A stretch of 64,000 nucleotides of DNA from Pinibacter soli (lineage in GTDB: Bacteria > Bacteroidota > Bacteroidia > Chitinophagales > Chitinophagaceae), in assembly GCF_029961145.1 (NCBI RefSeq), contig NZ_JASBRG010000008.1, forward strand, positions 1 to 64,000, read 5' to 3'. A program made the translations under genes and the position numbers. The notes beneath the pieces are model-generated. The model saw nothing but the letters and a program-made list of their open reading frames with translations. It had not been told where the DNA came from and made no database searches. Positions 24,798 to 33,684 of this stretch are shown here, one piece after another (the first letter of the stretch is position 1; each line of letters starts with the position of its first letter).

Positions 24798-27776
24798 ATG
24801 AAAAAGTCATTTATCAATAACATTAAAATTGTTATAGTCATTTTAGTCTCTACATTAATATTTACCAATGCGAAGGCCCAGTTGAATGGCGCCATTGAGG
24901 TGTCGGGCAAAGTAACCGACGACCGTCAATTGGCATTGGATGGTATTTCTATACAGATTAAAGGAACCAACACAGGAACTGTAAGTGATAGCCTCGGTAA
25001 TTTCAAATTGGTTACAGCAAAACAACCTCCATTCGTTTTAGTGCTCACAGGCGTTGGCTTTGCACCAAAAGAAGTAAACGTAAAATCATTAAGCGATAAA
25101 ATCAGGGTCCAACTTTTCACACAAACCTTTTATGCAAACGAAGTAGTAGTAACTGCGAGCCGTCAGTCTGAAAAGATAATGCGTTCTCCGGTTGCAATTG
25201 AGAAACTTGATATCCGCGCATTAAAGGAAACTCCGGCGCCGTCTTTCTACGATGCATTGGGTAACGTAAAAGGTGTTCAGCTTACCACTTCTTCTCTCAC
25301 ATTTAAAGTACCTAACACAAGAGGCTTCAACATTCCAAACAACTTCCGCTTCATGCAGCTAGTAGACGGCGTGGATATGCAAGCCGCTACATTGGGTGTG
25401 CCGTTGGGGAATGCGATCGGGCCAACTGAGTTGGACATCCAAACAGTGGAAATTACTCCCGGTGCAGCTTCTGCATTGTACGGCATGAACGCGATCAACG
25501 GGATGGCTAACCTCATTACAAAAAATCCTTTTCAATACCAGGGCTTGAGCATCTATCAAAGAACAGGTTTTAATCATGTTGATGGTATTGATCATTCTCC
25601 TTCCTTATTGACAGAATCAGCTTTGCGTTATGCAAAAGCTTTCAACAATAAATTCGCTTTCAAATTAAACGTAGATTATTTGCGTGGTACCGACTGGCGT
25701 TCTGACAATCATAGCGACCAGAATCCAAACAACTTAAAATCTGCTAACCCTCAGTTCCCTGAATTGAACAATGCAAATGCAGCGTTTGATGGTTGGAACA
25801 AGTACGGCGATGATGCCCTTGCAGGTAGTAACACGGTTTCCATCACTGGTTTAAATATCAACGGACAGGCAAACCAAACACTGACAGTGGCTCGTACGGG
25901 TTATTGGGAAAAAGACCTGGTGAGTCCGACCGTTGACAACCTGAAATTGGACGGATCTGTTTACTATCGTTTTACACCAAAAACAGAAATCTCCTATAGC
26001 TACCGTTTCGGTAAAATGGATGGTGTTTTCCAACGTGGTAACAAAGTGCAGCTTGATAACGTGCGTGTGCAAAATCACAAGTTGGAATTGAAAGGACAAG
26101 ACTTTTTAGTACGCACTTATGTGTCTCTTGAAAATACAGGAGACTCGTACAACGTGAAACCTCTTGCAGACAACCTTGATCTGTACAGCGGTGGAAGCGC
26201 GACTGCGTGGAGTGCAAAATATAAAACGGCTTTACAACAATACGGTACCAGTCATGGCGGAGCATTGAACTCCAGTAATCTTGCAGAGGCAACCATCTTC
26301 GCTCGTCAGGCAGCAGATGCAGGACGCGTAGAGCCGGGCACAAAAGAATTCAATGATCTGGTAAATACCATTCGCCACATCAATAACTGGGATATTAAAT
26401 CGTCTGCTATTCCTGATGCGCCTGTAACGGGCGGTGCAGCTTTGATTCAGAAAAGCCGCATGTATCATGCAGAAGGTCAGTGGGATCTTTCACGTCACGT
26501 AAAGTATTTCAACCTTTTGATTGGTGCAGATACGCGTATCTATGAAATTATTCCTGACGGCAACAACTTCGTAGATTTCAGCAGACCAATCGATCAGCGT
26601 AACAAGCCTGTAATGGTTGACGGCAAAGTGCCCGATTCCAGCAACTTTGGTGCAAATGTATACTACAAGAAATTCGGTGGCTTTGCACAGGTTACTAAAA
26701 CATTCTTCGACGAGAAACTGAAATTATTCGGTTCTTTAAGATATGATTATAACCCTGAGTTTACCGGAAAATTCACACCGCGCATAGCCGCAGTATATAC
26801 GGCTAACAAAATTCATAATTTCCGTTTCACTTATCAACAGGGTTATCGTTTCCCGGCATTGTTTGAAGCATTGTCTTACGTAAACAATGGTCGAGTGAAA
26901 CGTGTGGGTAGCCTTCCTTATATCAACGAAGGACTTGGGTATTTGAATAATAGCTATACACAACAATCTGTTATCAACTTTAACGCAGCAGTGAAGGCGC
27001 AGGGCAATACCGATGCAGCGGCATTGGCAAACAGGAATTTACTTGTTTGGGCAAATCTTCCAAATGCTACACCTGAAAAGATCAACTCATTTGAAGTTGG
27101 TTACAAAACAGTATTGTTTGAAAATAAAGTGATCGTAGATATCGACGCATACTCAAATGTTTACACAGGTTTTCTCGGCCAGGTGCAAGTATATGTACCT
27201 AAGGGAGAAACAGTGGGTTCTGATGCTGCAGTAATCGCAATGCTTGACCGCAACCGCGATGCAACAACCGCAAGTGGTGGCAACTCAGCGAGCAAGGGTC
27301 AGGATCGCTATCGTGTGTATACGAACGCAAAAAATAAATATCACAGTTACGGGTCAGCTTTGGCGGTTACTTATAATTTTTATAAGAAATTTACAATCTC
27401 TGGTAACGTAAGCTATAACGATATTAAAACCAATGCTACGAACGACGTTTTTGTAACAGGGTTTAATACGCCAAAATGGACGACGAACGTATCATTTGGT
27501 AATCGTGAAGTAATAGAAAATGTTGGCTTTAATATTGTGTGGAAATGGCAGGATTCGTTCCTTTGGGAAAGTCCTTTGGTAACCGGTAAAGTAAATGCAT
27601 TCAATACAATTGATGCGCAGGTAACATACAGTTTGCCAAAATTGAGAAGCACGGTTAAAGTAGGAGCAGCGGATCTGTTTAACAATAGATATTATCAATA
27701 TGCAGGCGGCCCGACAATTGGTGGATTGTATTACGCAACGATCATAGTGGACGGCTTGTTCCAGGGAGACAAGTAG
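24798..27776 (+). CDS. TonB-dependent receptor in the sulfur cluster
   Basis: A 992-residue outer-membrane receptor. The signal peptide ends near ...IFTNAKA. A CarboxypepD_reg-like domain follows (about 33-110, VSGKVTDDRQLALDGISI), then a plug domain (about 115-235, VVVTASRQSEKI and VEITPGAASALYGMNAINGM) and a beta-barrel. The last residues, VDGLFQGDK, lack the usual terminal aromatic; Phe lies five residues from the end. The gene has its own operator-promoter and a Cys-rich leader peptide. It is followed after 31 bp by the cysG-TauE fusion and later cysN. I infer uptake of a sulfur-containing nutrient. No SusD-like partner is present, and the exact ligand cannot be read from the sequence. 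Confidence 0.9.
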   Translation: MKKSFINNIKIVIVILVSTLIFTNAKAQLNGAIEVSGKVTDDRQLALDGISIQIKGTNTGTVSDSLGNFKLVTAKQPPFVLVLTGVGFAPKEVNVKSLSDKIRVQLFTQTFYANEVVVTASRQSEKIMRSPVAIEKLDIRALKETPAPSFYDALGNVKGVQLTTSSLTFKVPNTRGFNIPNNFRFMQLVDGVDMQAATLGVPLGNAIGPTELDIQTVEITPGAASALYGMNAINGMANLITKNPFQYQGLSIYQRTGFNHVDGIDHSPSLLTESALRYAKAFNNKFAFKLNVDYLRGTDWRSDNHSDQNPNNLKSANPQFPELNNANAAFDGWNKYGDDALAGSNTVSITGLNINGQANQTLTVARTGYWEKDLVSPTVDNLKLDGSVYYRFTPKTEISYSYRFGKMDGVFQRGNKVQLDNVRVQNHKLELKGQDFLVRTYVSLENTGDSYNVKPLADNLDLYSGGSATAWSAKYKTALQQYGTSHGGALNSSNLAEATIFARQAADAGRVEPGTKEFNDLVNTIRHINNWDIKSSAIPDAPVTGGAALIQKSRMYHAEGQWDLSRHVKYFNLLIGADTRIYEIIPDGNNFVDFSRPIDQRNKPVMVDGKVPDSSNFGANVYYKKFGGFAQVTKTFFDEKLKLFGSLRYDYNPEFTGKFTPRIAAVYTANKIHNFRFTYQQGYRFPALFEALSYVNNGRVKRVGSLPYINEGLGYLNNSYTQQSVINFNAAVKAQGNTDAAALANRNLLVWANLPNATPEKINSFEVGYKTVLFENKVIVDIDAYSNVYTGFLGQVQVYVPKGETVGSDAAVIAMLDRNRDATTASGGNSASKGQDRYRVYTNAKNKYHSYGSALAVTYNFYKKFTISGNVSYNDIKTNATNDVFVTGFNTPKWTTNVSFGNREVIENVGFNIVWKWQDSFLWESPLVTGKVNAFNTIDAQVTYSLPKLRSTVKVGAADLFNNRYYQYAGGPTIGGLYYATIIVDGLFQGDK

Positions 27777-27807
27777 GGGTTTATCGCATAAACCCAATGA
27801 ATTAATT

Positions 27808-29340
27808 ATGCAAGAAACACGAACGACAGAAAATAATTTATATCCTGTTTTTCTGAAACTGGAGAACCTTCACCTACTGATAGTGGGTGGAGGTTTTGTC
27901 GGTACAGAGAAAATGACTTCTGTAATGAACTGCTCTCCGGATGCAAGAGTTACAGTCGTGGCAAGGGAAATCAGCGCGGATATAAGAAACATGGTAATTG
28001 GCAATGACAACGTCGTGTTGCTGGAAAAACCTTTCGAAGCATCTGATCTTGATGGTAAGGACCTTGTTTTCGCAGCTACAGCAGACAGATCTTTAAATGC
28101 AGAAGTTAAAGCTGAAGCAGCAGAAAGAGGTATACTTGCCAATGTTGCCGACACGCCTGATTTATGTGATTTTTATTTGAGTAGCATTGTAAACAAAGGG
28201 CACTTAAAAATCGCCGTAAGCACAAATGGCAAATCACCTACCGTTGCAAAAAGATTGAAAGAAGTGTTCAATGAAATGCTTCCTGATGAATTGGAACAGG
28301 TATTGGACAACATGCAGCACATAAGACAAAGCCTTAACGGTGATTTTCACAACAAAGTGCAGCAGCTGAACAACATCACCAAAGTGTTGGTAGATAATCA
28401 AACACCGGTTGAAACGCCGCTTACAGTTGACCAGCCACCAATGGTAAGCGATAAAAAATGGAAACGCATTGTAACCTGGTGCATTTTTGCTTTTGTGTTC
28501 ATGGTTATCGGGCATGCCATTCTTTCTTATATACCATTTAAAGAAATAGCTGACTTTGGTAAAACAGCGCTTGGAAATATCGACCACGGTTGGTTTTTAC
28601 TCATGCTGTTAACGGGCTTTCTGGCTCAGTTTGTAGATGGTGCGTTGGGTATGGGTTATGGCGTTATTTCAACGAGCATTTTGCTTTCTGTTGGGGTAAA
28701 TCCGGCTATTGTGAGTAGCCGAGTGCACTCTGCACGTGTGTTCTCGAGCGCAGTGTCAGGATATAGCCACCGTAAGTTTGGTAATGTAAATAAAAAGCTA
28801 TTCAAGGCATTGGTAGTACCGGGGTGTATTGGAGCGATCGGGGGAGCGGTACTGGCTGTATATGCGAAGGAATCTGCACACATAGTAAGGCCAATACTTT
28901 CAGTGTACACTTTGTACCTGGGCATCCGTATCATAACAAAGGCATTTGCAAAAAGGAGAAAAGAAGGTAAGATAAAACATGCCGGATGGCTCGCTTCCGC
29001 AGGTGGTTTCATGGATGCCTTTGCAGGCGGCGGCTGGGGCTCATTGGTAACGAGTACATTATTATCAAAAGCAAAAAATCCACGTTACGTCGTTGGATCA
29101 GTTTGTTTGACAGAATTTTTTGTGGTGCTGTCAAGTACACTCACTTTTTTCATTCTTTTGAAAAGTTTGCCTTTGACAGATATTGCCGGTCTTATCATTG
29201 GTGGTTTGATAGCAGCGCCAATAGCAGCGAGATTAGTTGGTAAAATACCAATGAAATATATGCTCTTCGCAGTAGGCGGTTTGGTAAGTTTATCGAGCTT
29301 GAGAATATTGTGGATGGCAGCCTTGGAATTTTTAAAATAA
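27808..29340 (+). CDS. Precorrin-2 dehydrogenase domain fused to TauE/SafE permease
   Basis: A 510-residue fusion. Residues 1-200 match the N-terminal dehydrogenase/ferrochelatase module of CysG: YPVFLKLENLHLLIVGGGFV (Rossmann Gly at 27-29), then ANVADTPDLCDFYLSSIV with Asp115 at the catalytic aspartate position, and AVSTNGKSPTVAKRLKE. A linker with one extra helix (about 222-243) leads to a TauE/SafE (TSUP) transporter (about 258-510) with duplicated motifs GFLAQFVDGALGMGYGVIST and ASAGGFMDAFAGGGWGS. It would oxidise precorrin-2 and insert iron for sirohaem, and move sulfate, sulfite or a related anion across the inner membrane. There is no other sulfate transporter in the window. Confidence 0.85.
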   Translation: MQETRTTENNLYPVFLKLENLHLLIVGGGFVGTEKMTSVMNCSPDARVTVVAREISADIRNMVIGNDNVVLLEKPFEASDLDGKDLVFAATADRSLNAEVKAEAAERGILANVADTPDLCDFYLSSIVNKGHLKIAVSTNGKSPTVAKRLKEVFNEMLPDELEQVLDNMQHIRQSLNGDFHNKVQQLNNITKVLVDNQTPVETPLTVDQPPMVSDKKWKRIVTWCIFAFVFMVIGHAILSYIPFKEIADFGKTALGNIDHGWFLLMLLTGFLAQFVDGALGMGYGVISTSILLSVGVNPAIVSSRVHSARVFSSAVSGYSHRKFGNVNKKLFKALVVPGCIGAIGGAVLAVYAKESAHIVRPILSVYTLYLGIRIITKAFAKRRKEGKIKHAGWLASAGGFMDAFAGGGWGSLVTSTLLSKAKNPRYVVGSVCLTEFFVVLSSTLTFFILLKSLPLTDIAGLIIGGLIAAPIAARLVGKIPMKYMLFAVGGLVSLSSLRILWMAALEFLK

Positions 29341-29355
29341 TAACGGTGGATAGTT

Positions 29356-29452
29356 GTACGAAGTACGATGTACGGTGTACGAAATTGTTCAGAATATAAC
29401 ACACGAATGAATTTCGTACATGGTACATCCCACATCGTACACACACTAAAAC
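29356..29452. repeat. Inverted repeat of GTACGATGTACG phrases before cysN
   Basis: Left arm 29356-29386 (GTACGAAGTACGATGTACGG and on) faces right arm 29411-29452 (ATTTCGTACATGGTACATCC and on to CATCGTACAC). It belongs to the same phrase family as the repeat between cysI and cobA-hemD. Its presence extends the cysN frame upstream artificially. Confidence 0.6.
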
Positions 29453-29472
29453 TCTTAACGAACAGTAAAACT

Positions 29473-30720
29473 ATGGAAGTACTTAGAATTGCAACAGCAG
29501 GTAGTGTAGATGATGGTAAAAGTACATTGATCGGAAGATTGTTGTATGAAACCAATAGCATTACAACAGATAAACTCGAGGCAATTGAAAAAGCCAGCAA
29601 AAGAAGAGGTGTGGATTATCTTGATCTTAGCCTTTTAACAGATGGCCTCATTGCAGAGCGTGAACAAGGTATCACGATTGATGTAGCGCACATTTATTTC
29701 TCTACACCCAAAAGAAAATACATTATTGCAGATACGCCGGGTCACGTGGAGTACACAAGAAATATGATTACCGGTGCAAGCAACGCGCAGGTAGCAATCA
29801 TTCTTGTAGACGCAAGAAATGGTATTGCAGAGCAAACATATCGTCACTTCTATATTACCAACCTCTTACACATTTCCAATGTAGTGGTGTGCGTGAACAA
29901 AATGGATCTGGTAAATTATTCGCAAGAGCAATTCGAGAAGATCAAAGATGAATTCAAAGCATTGTCTGGAAAAGGAAACTTCAAACAACAGCATTTGCAG
30001 TTCATTCCAATCGCTTCTTTATTTGGTGATAATATTGCTTCAATATCTTCAAATATGTCATGGTATCAAGGTCCGGCATTGCTTGAGCACCTTGAAACTC
30101 TTGAGTGGCACACAGAAGAAAATGAATTGCCGGCAAGGTTCCCCGTTCAGTATGTGATCCGTCCGAAATCTAATGAGCATCATGATTTTAGAGGTTTCTC
30201 CGGAAAGCTGGCAAGTGGTGTTTTGAAAAAAGGCGATAGAGTTGTTGCTCTCCCTTCTTTGAGAGAATCTAACATTAAAGATATTTTCCGCTACGATGTT
30301 TCTGTTGATCATGCGGAAGCAGGTGATAGCGTTGTAATTACTTTGGAAGATGAAATCGACCTGAGCCGCGGCGACATGCTGGTGCTGCAAAATCAACAGT
30401 TTCATTCTACAAAAGAATTATCAGCCCAGGTTTGCTGGCTAGATCATGAAGCATTGGTTCCTGGCAAAAACTATTTGCTGCAACATGGCATCAACCGCGT
30501 GAAAGCAAAAGTAGGCAACCTGTTCAGTAGCATCAACGTGCAGGATTTCAATCATGTGGAAGATGTTAGCAAGCTTGGCTTGAACGAGATTGGTTTTATT
30601 TCTATTAAAACTGCGCAGCCTGTATTTGCCGATAAATATGCTGAGAACAAGCAAAACGGTTCTTTCATTTTAATCGATGAATACAGCAACAATACTGTGG
30701 GCGTGGGTTTTGTAGTGTAG
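29473..30720 (+). CDS. cysN: Sulfate adenylyltransferase subunit 1 (GTPase)
   Basis: A 415-residue GTP-binding large subunit of ATP sulfurylase that drives APS formation by CysD. G1 motif GSVDDGKS is at 10-17, G3 DTPGH at 87-91 and G4 NKMD at 142-145, followed by EF-Tu-like beta-barrel domains. It ends at about 415 residues, so there is no fused APS kinase domain, in line with direct APS reduction. The start is the ATG at 29473 (MEVLRIATAGSVDDGKS), because the preceding codons lie in the inverted repeat. It is the last gene of the cluster before a strong terminator. Confidence 0.95.
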   Translation: MEVLRIATAGSVDDGKSTLIGRLLYETNSITTDKLEAIEKASKRRGVDYLDLSLLTDGLIAEREQGITIDVAHIYFSTPKRKYIIADTPGHVEYTRNMITGASNAQVAIILVDARNGIAEQTYRHFYITNLLHISNVVVCVNKMDLVNYSQEQFEKIKDEFKALSGKGNFKQQHLQFIPIASLFGDNIASISSNMSWYQGPALLEHLETLEWHTEENELPARFPVQYVIRPKSNEHHDFRGFSGKLASGVLKKGDRVVALPSLRESNIKDIFRYDVSVDHAEAGDSVVITLEDEIDLSRGDMLVLQNQQFHSTKELSAQVCWLDHEALVPGKNYLLQHGINRVKAKVGNLFSSINVQDFNHVEDVSKLGLNEIGFISIKTAQPVFADKYAENKQNGSFILIDEYSNNTVGVGFVV

Positions 30721-30743
30721 GAGAGAAATTTTTGATTGACAAG

Positions 30744-30777
30744 AAAAAGGAACTGTTAGTTGACAGTTCCTTTTTTT
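30744..30777 (+). terminator. Bidirectional terminator after cysN
   Basis: AAAAAGGAACTGT (30744-30756) and ACAGTTCCTTTTT (30763-30775) form a 13-bp stem with a 6-nt loop. The right side runs on as T7. The A-run on the left serves as U-tract for the convergent outer-membrane gene. It ends the sulfur cluster. Confidence 0.85.
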
Positions 30778-30808
30778 ATGTATAAGATTTTACAGATAAA
30801 GACGCTTT

Positions 30809-31498
30809 CTACTTTTTATTCGGAACCTTGAAAAACACACCCAGCTGCGCAGTTCTGTTTTCCAGTTTTTTATCCCATGTCATCGTTGGCAGATTCGTTA
30901 CACCTAAATTATACCTGAAAAATACTCCGACAGGTAGTTTGGGAATTTGATAGCCTGCACCAAAATTAATATCAAAACCTTGCTTTTTGTAACTATCGGT
31001 ATTGGTAGTTTCACCAGTGAAAGTCTCATGTGAGCTGTTGGTGCTTCTATATGAGCGTTTAGCCGACAGCAGAAAATCCAGCTGAAAACCTGCTTCCAGA
31101 AAAAAATCTTTAGAAAGCCGGTATTGTAATAAAACAGGAACAGAAAAGTAATTTAATCTTTGTTCCTCTGTGGTCTCATTACCTGTTCCGGGCCACTTTA
31201 AGTAAGTTTTAGAGCCGTACATATTAAAGTTCGCCTCTGGTTGAATCGAAAATTGTGACGAAAGTTCGATGTTGAAAAATGCGCCACCATGAAAGCCCGG
31301 AAGAATCTGGCTTTTGCTGGCTTCTATAACTGTCGGGAATTCATTAGAAATAACACTGTGTTCTTGTTCGGCCCAAAAAGCTGCATTGGTCACCTTTGAA
31401 AAATTGGCTGCAGCTCTGAACCCGTAAGAGACTTTTTGAGCAGTAAGGGTATAGCCGGTTAACAGCAATATTGCGATAGAGGGGATAATTCTTTTCAT
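30809..31498 (-). CDS. PorT-like outer-membrane beta-barrel protein
   Basis: A 229-residue protein with signal peptide MKRIIPSIAILLLTGYTLTA and an eight- to ten-stranded beta-barrel of the PorT/OMP_b-brl type. The first strand is VSYGFRAAANFSKVT, a central strand FSIQPEANFNMYGSKTYLKW, then FFLEAGFQLDFLLSAKRS and GFDINFGAGYQIPKLPVGVF. The role in Bacteroidota is mostly unknown. It is monocistronic, convergent with cysN and shares its terminator. Confidence 0.8.
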   Translation of the reverse strand: MKRIIPSIAILLLTGYTLTAQKVSYGFRAAANFSKVTNAAFWAEQEHSVISNEFPTVIEASKSQILPGFHGGAFFNIELSSQFSIQPEANFNMYGSKTYLKWPGTGNETTEEQRLNYFSVPVLLQYRLSKDFFLEAGFQLDFLLSAKRSYRSTNSSHETFTGETTNTDSYKKQGFDINFGAGYQIPKLPVGVFFRYNLGVTNLPTMTWDKKLENRTAQLGVFFKVPNKK

Positions 31499-31662
31499 TT
31501 TTTTAAGGTTGAGACTTAATTGAGACTTAAATATAACAAAACGTTGCAGCTACCTGAAAGAATTTGGCCTTACCACGGGTTTGTATTTACAGTTTACAGG
31601 TAGGATTTACCGGATGGTGCATGTCTTTGCTTATTCAGGCTGAAGATTAATTATTGCTACAG

Positions 31663-31670
31663 TATATTTG
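31663..31670 (+). promoter_or_regulatory. -7 box of the acyltransferase gene
   Basis: TATATTTG matches the Bacteroidota -7 consensus TAnnTTTG and lies 26 nt before the ATG at 31697. A clear TTTG at the -33 position is not visible. Confidence 0.5.
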
Positions 31671-31696
31671 AGCCTTTCTAAAAAATTGCTAAGCCA

Positions 31697-32806
31697 ATGA
31701 CGCAGCAGGAATTAACCCTTGAGAGCAAAAGCTCAATCAATCTTCTTAAAACAAAACAACATTTTGAAATCCTTGATGGCCTGCGTGGCGTAGCTGCAAT
31801 TGCAGTTGTGGTCTTTCATTTCATGGAAATTGCTGTGCCAGATTACAATAAGTGTTTCATAGCCCACGCATACCTCGCCGTGGATTTCTTTTTCTGTTTA
31901 TCTGGTTTTGTGATTGCGTATGCCTATGACAACAGGCTTGAAAAAATAGGAACCTCTGCTTTCCTTAAACTGAGAATGATTCGATTACATCCACTCGTAG
32001 TCATCGGTTCAATTATTGGATTGCTGAGTTTTATATTTGATCCATTCAGTAATCTGTGGCTTTCGTATTCGGGTAAGATGGTCATCATGTTTGTTACTTC
32101 TTGTTTAATGATTCCTTATGCAGTAGTGCCTGAGCGTTATTTAAACTTGTTTCACTTAAATCCTCCAACCTGGTCGCTGTTTTGGGAGTATGTGATAAAT
32201 GTGGTGTATGCATTTGTATTGGTTAAGCTAAGTAAAAAAGTGCTTCTTATTCTTACCATTGTGTCCGCTGCAGTGTTGGTTTATGTGTCGCATAAATTCA
32301 AACTTTTATCAGTAGGCTGGGGAACATTGGATGACAATTATATTGGCGGCCCAGCCAGAGTTAGCTTTTCATTTTTGATGGGAATGCTAATATATCGTTT
32401 CGGCTGGATCATCAAGTCAAAACTTGGATTCATTCCTGTTGCAGTGTTGACTTTGATGGCATTTTTATTTCCTTTCAATGATAAGAATGCGTGGAGCGTT
32501 GATCCTATTATTGTTATCATTTATCTGCCATTGATGGTGTCTCTTGGTGCAGGCGCATATTTAAGAAATGGCGTTAAAAAAATATGTAAATTCTCTGGCG
32601 AGATTTCCTATCCACTTTATATGGTGCACTATCCATTTATTTGGATATTTTTTAGCTGGGTGCAGAAAACAAAACCTGATATAAAGGAGATGACACCCGT
32701 TATAATTGTAGGCACAATTTTGCTGCTTGCATTTGCCTACCTGGTACTTAGGTTTATTGATGAGCCAATTAGAAAATATCTCAGAAAGAAAATAATTAAA
32801 GCCTGA
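31697..32806 (+). CDS. Acyltransferase 3 family membrane protein
   Basis: A 369-residue integral membrane acyltransferase (acyltransferase_3, OafA-like without the SGNH domain). About ten membrane helices are visible. The family's N-terminal signature EILDGLRGVAAIAVVVFHFM (about 24-43) carries the conserved Arg and His, followed by LAVDFFFCLSGFVIAYAYD. Such enzymes O-acetylate sugars of capsule, lipopolysaccharide or secreted glycans at the inner membrane; the acceptor here is unknown. It is monocistronic between the sulfur and efflux regions. Confidence 0.88.
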   Translation: MTQQELTLESKSSINLLKTKQHFEILDGLRGVAAIAVVVFHFMEIAVPDYNKCFIAHAYLAVDFFFCLSGFVIAYAYDNRLEKIGTSAFLKLRMIRLHPLVVIGSIIGLLSFIFDPFSNLWLSYSGKMVIMFVTSCLMIPYAVVPERYLNLFHLNPPTWSLFWEYVINVVYAFVLVKLSKKVLLILTIVSAAVLVYVSHKFKLLSVGWGTLDDNYIGGPARVSFSFLMGMLIYRFGWIIKSKLGFIPVAVLTLMAFLFPFNDKNAWSVDPIIVIIYLPLMVSLGAGAYLRNGVKKICKFSGEISYPLYMVHYPFIWIFFSWVQKTKPDIKEMTPVIIVGTILLLAFAYLVLRFIDEPIRKYLRKKIIKA

Positions 32807-32856
32807 TGTTCATAAACAGGTGCGTCTTTCACTAGGTGCACCTTAACTTTTTATTG

Positions 32857-33088
32857 GCACACAGATGACACAGATTAGACAGATTTACACGGATTTTTTT
32901 CGGTGATAGGCATTTTATTTACAGTAAAGATCGCGGAGTAGCATCACTCAAATTAACTGATTCGGTAAAAACGCAGAGCGAAGAGGAATGTTCATCTTTG
33001 CTTCCTTTGCGCAACCTTAGCATTCTTTGCGGTAAAAGGCATCGGCAATCAGCGGTGTAAATCAGTCTAATCCGTGTCATCTGTGTGC
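32857..33088. repeat. Inverted repeat of ACAGATGACACAGATT type
   Basis: The left arm 32857-32880 (core CACACAGATGACACAGATT) and right arm 33065-33088 match over 23 of 24 positions. Within lies a second phrase unit near 32990-33040 (CTTTGCTTCCTTTGCGCAAC, then CATTCTTTGCGGTAAA). It fills the gap between the acyltransferase gene and the marR promoter. No ORF is present. Confidence 0.7.
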
Positions 33089-33110
33089 TAAATAAATCTT
33101 TAAAATAAAT

Positions 33111-33141
33111 TTTGGTTGACATATCAACTATTGTAACTTTG
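33111..33141 (+). promoter_or_regulatory. marR promoter with embedded operator
   Basis: TTTG (33111-33114), a 19-nt spacer and TAACTTTG (33134-33141) form a perfect Bacteroidota promoter. The dyad GTTGACATATCAAC (33115-33128) fills the spacer, as expected for autorepression. The -7 box ends 4 nt before the ATG, so the mRNA is probably leaderless or nearly so. Confidence 0.75.
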
Positions 33142-33145
33142 CCTT

Positions 33146-33622
33146 ATGAAAATGCCAAAAGACATATCGGATAGTCCTCTTTTCGACGATTTACGTGGGA
33201 CTTTACATTTTCAGCTCCATCGTATTCAAAAGGCTATGTTTCGCAATGGTAACCACCTGATGCAGAAATTGGATGTTCCATTACAAATGGAACAATTGCC
33301 GGTACTGATGGTGATTTGTGCTAAAAAAGAGCTTTCGCAGCAGGACGTTGCAGATATACTGGGACGGGACAAATCATCTGTTATGCGAACGATCACAACC
33401 ATGGTGAAGAAAGGACTTGTAACCGTTTCACAAGATGTGAATGATAAACGCAGAAACAATGTTATCCCAACCAAAAACGGTAATGCCTTAACCGTGAAAC
33501 TAAAGAATATTGCAAAAGAAGCTGAAGCCGAGGCGCTTAAAGCTTTCTCTGTCGAAGAGAAAGAAACGATTCTTGCCGCACTTATTGACATAGCTGATAA
33601 ACTGGAAGGAAAAAACAAATAA
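33146..33622 (+). CDS. MarR family transcriptional regulator
   Basis: A 158-residue winged-helix repressor of the MarR type. The DNA-binding part is at about 60-110: KKELSQQDVADILGRDKSSV followed by MRTITTMVKKGLVTV and the wing DVNDKRRNNVIPT. N- and C-terminal helices form the dimer interface. It is the first gene of a likely operon with an outer-membrane factor, an adaptor and an RND pump. It lies behind a promoter with the dyad GTTGACATATCAAC, and two copies of the same dyad precede the pump genes, so it very likely represses the pump until a ligand is bound. Confidence 0.92.
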   Translation: MKMPKDISDSPLFDDLRGTLHFQLHRIQKAMFRNGNHLMQKLDVPLQMEQLPVLMVICAKKELSQQDVADILGRDKSSVMRTITTMVKKGLVTVSQDVNDKRRNNVIPTKNGNALTVKLKNIAKEAEAEALKAFSVEEKETILAALIDIADKLEGKNK

Positions 33623-33640
33623 AATTTTTTTGTATATAAT

Positions 33641-33668
33641 GTTGATATATCAACTATTGATATATCAA
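33641..33668 (+). promoter_or_regulatory. Tandem MarR operators before the efflux genes
   Basis: Two palindromes, GTTGATATATCAAC (33641-33654) and TTGATATATCAA (33657-33668), lie with centres 15 nt apart, directly before the outer-membrane factor gene. They share TTGA.ATATCAA with the dyad in the marR promoter. This suggests that the efflux genes have a promoter of their own controlled by the same repressor. Confidence 0.7.
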
Positions 33669-33684
33669 CCAAATGTTAAGTATT

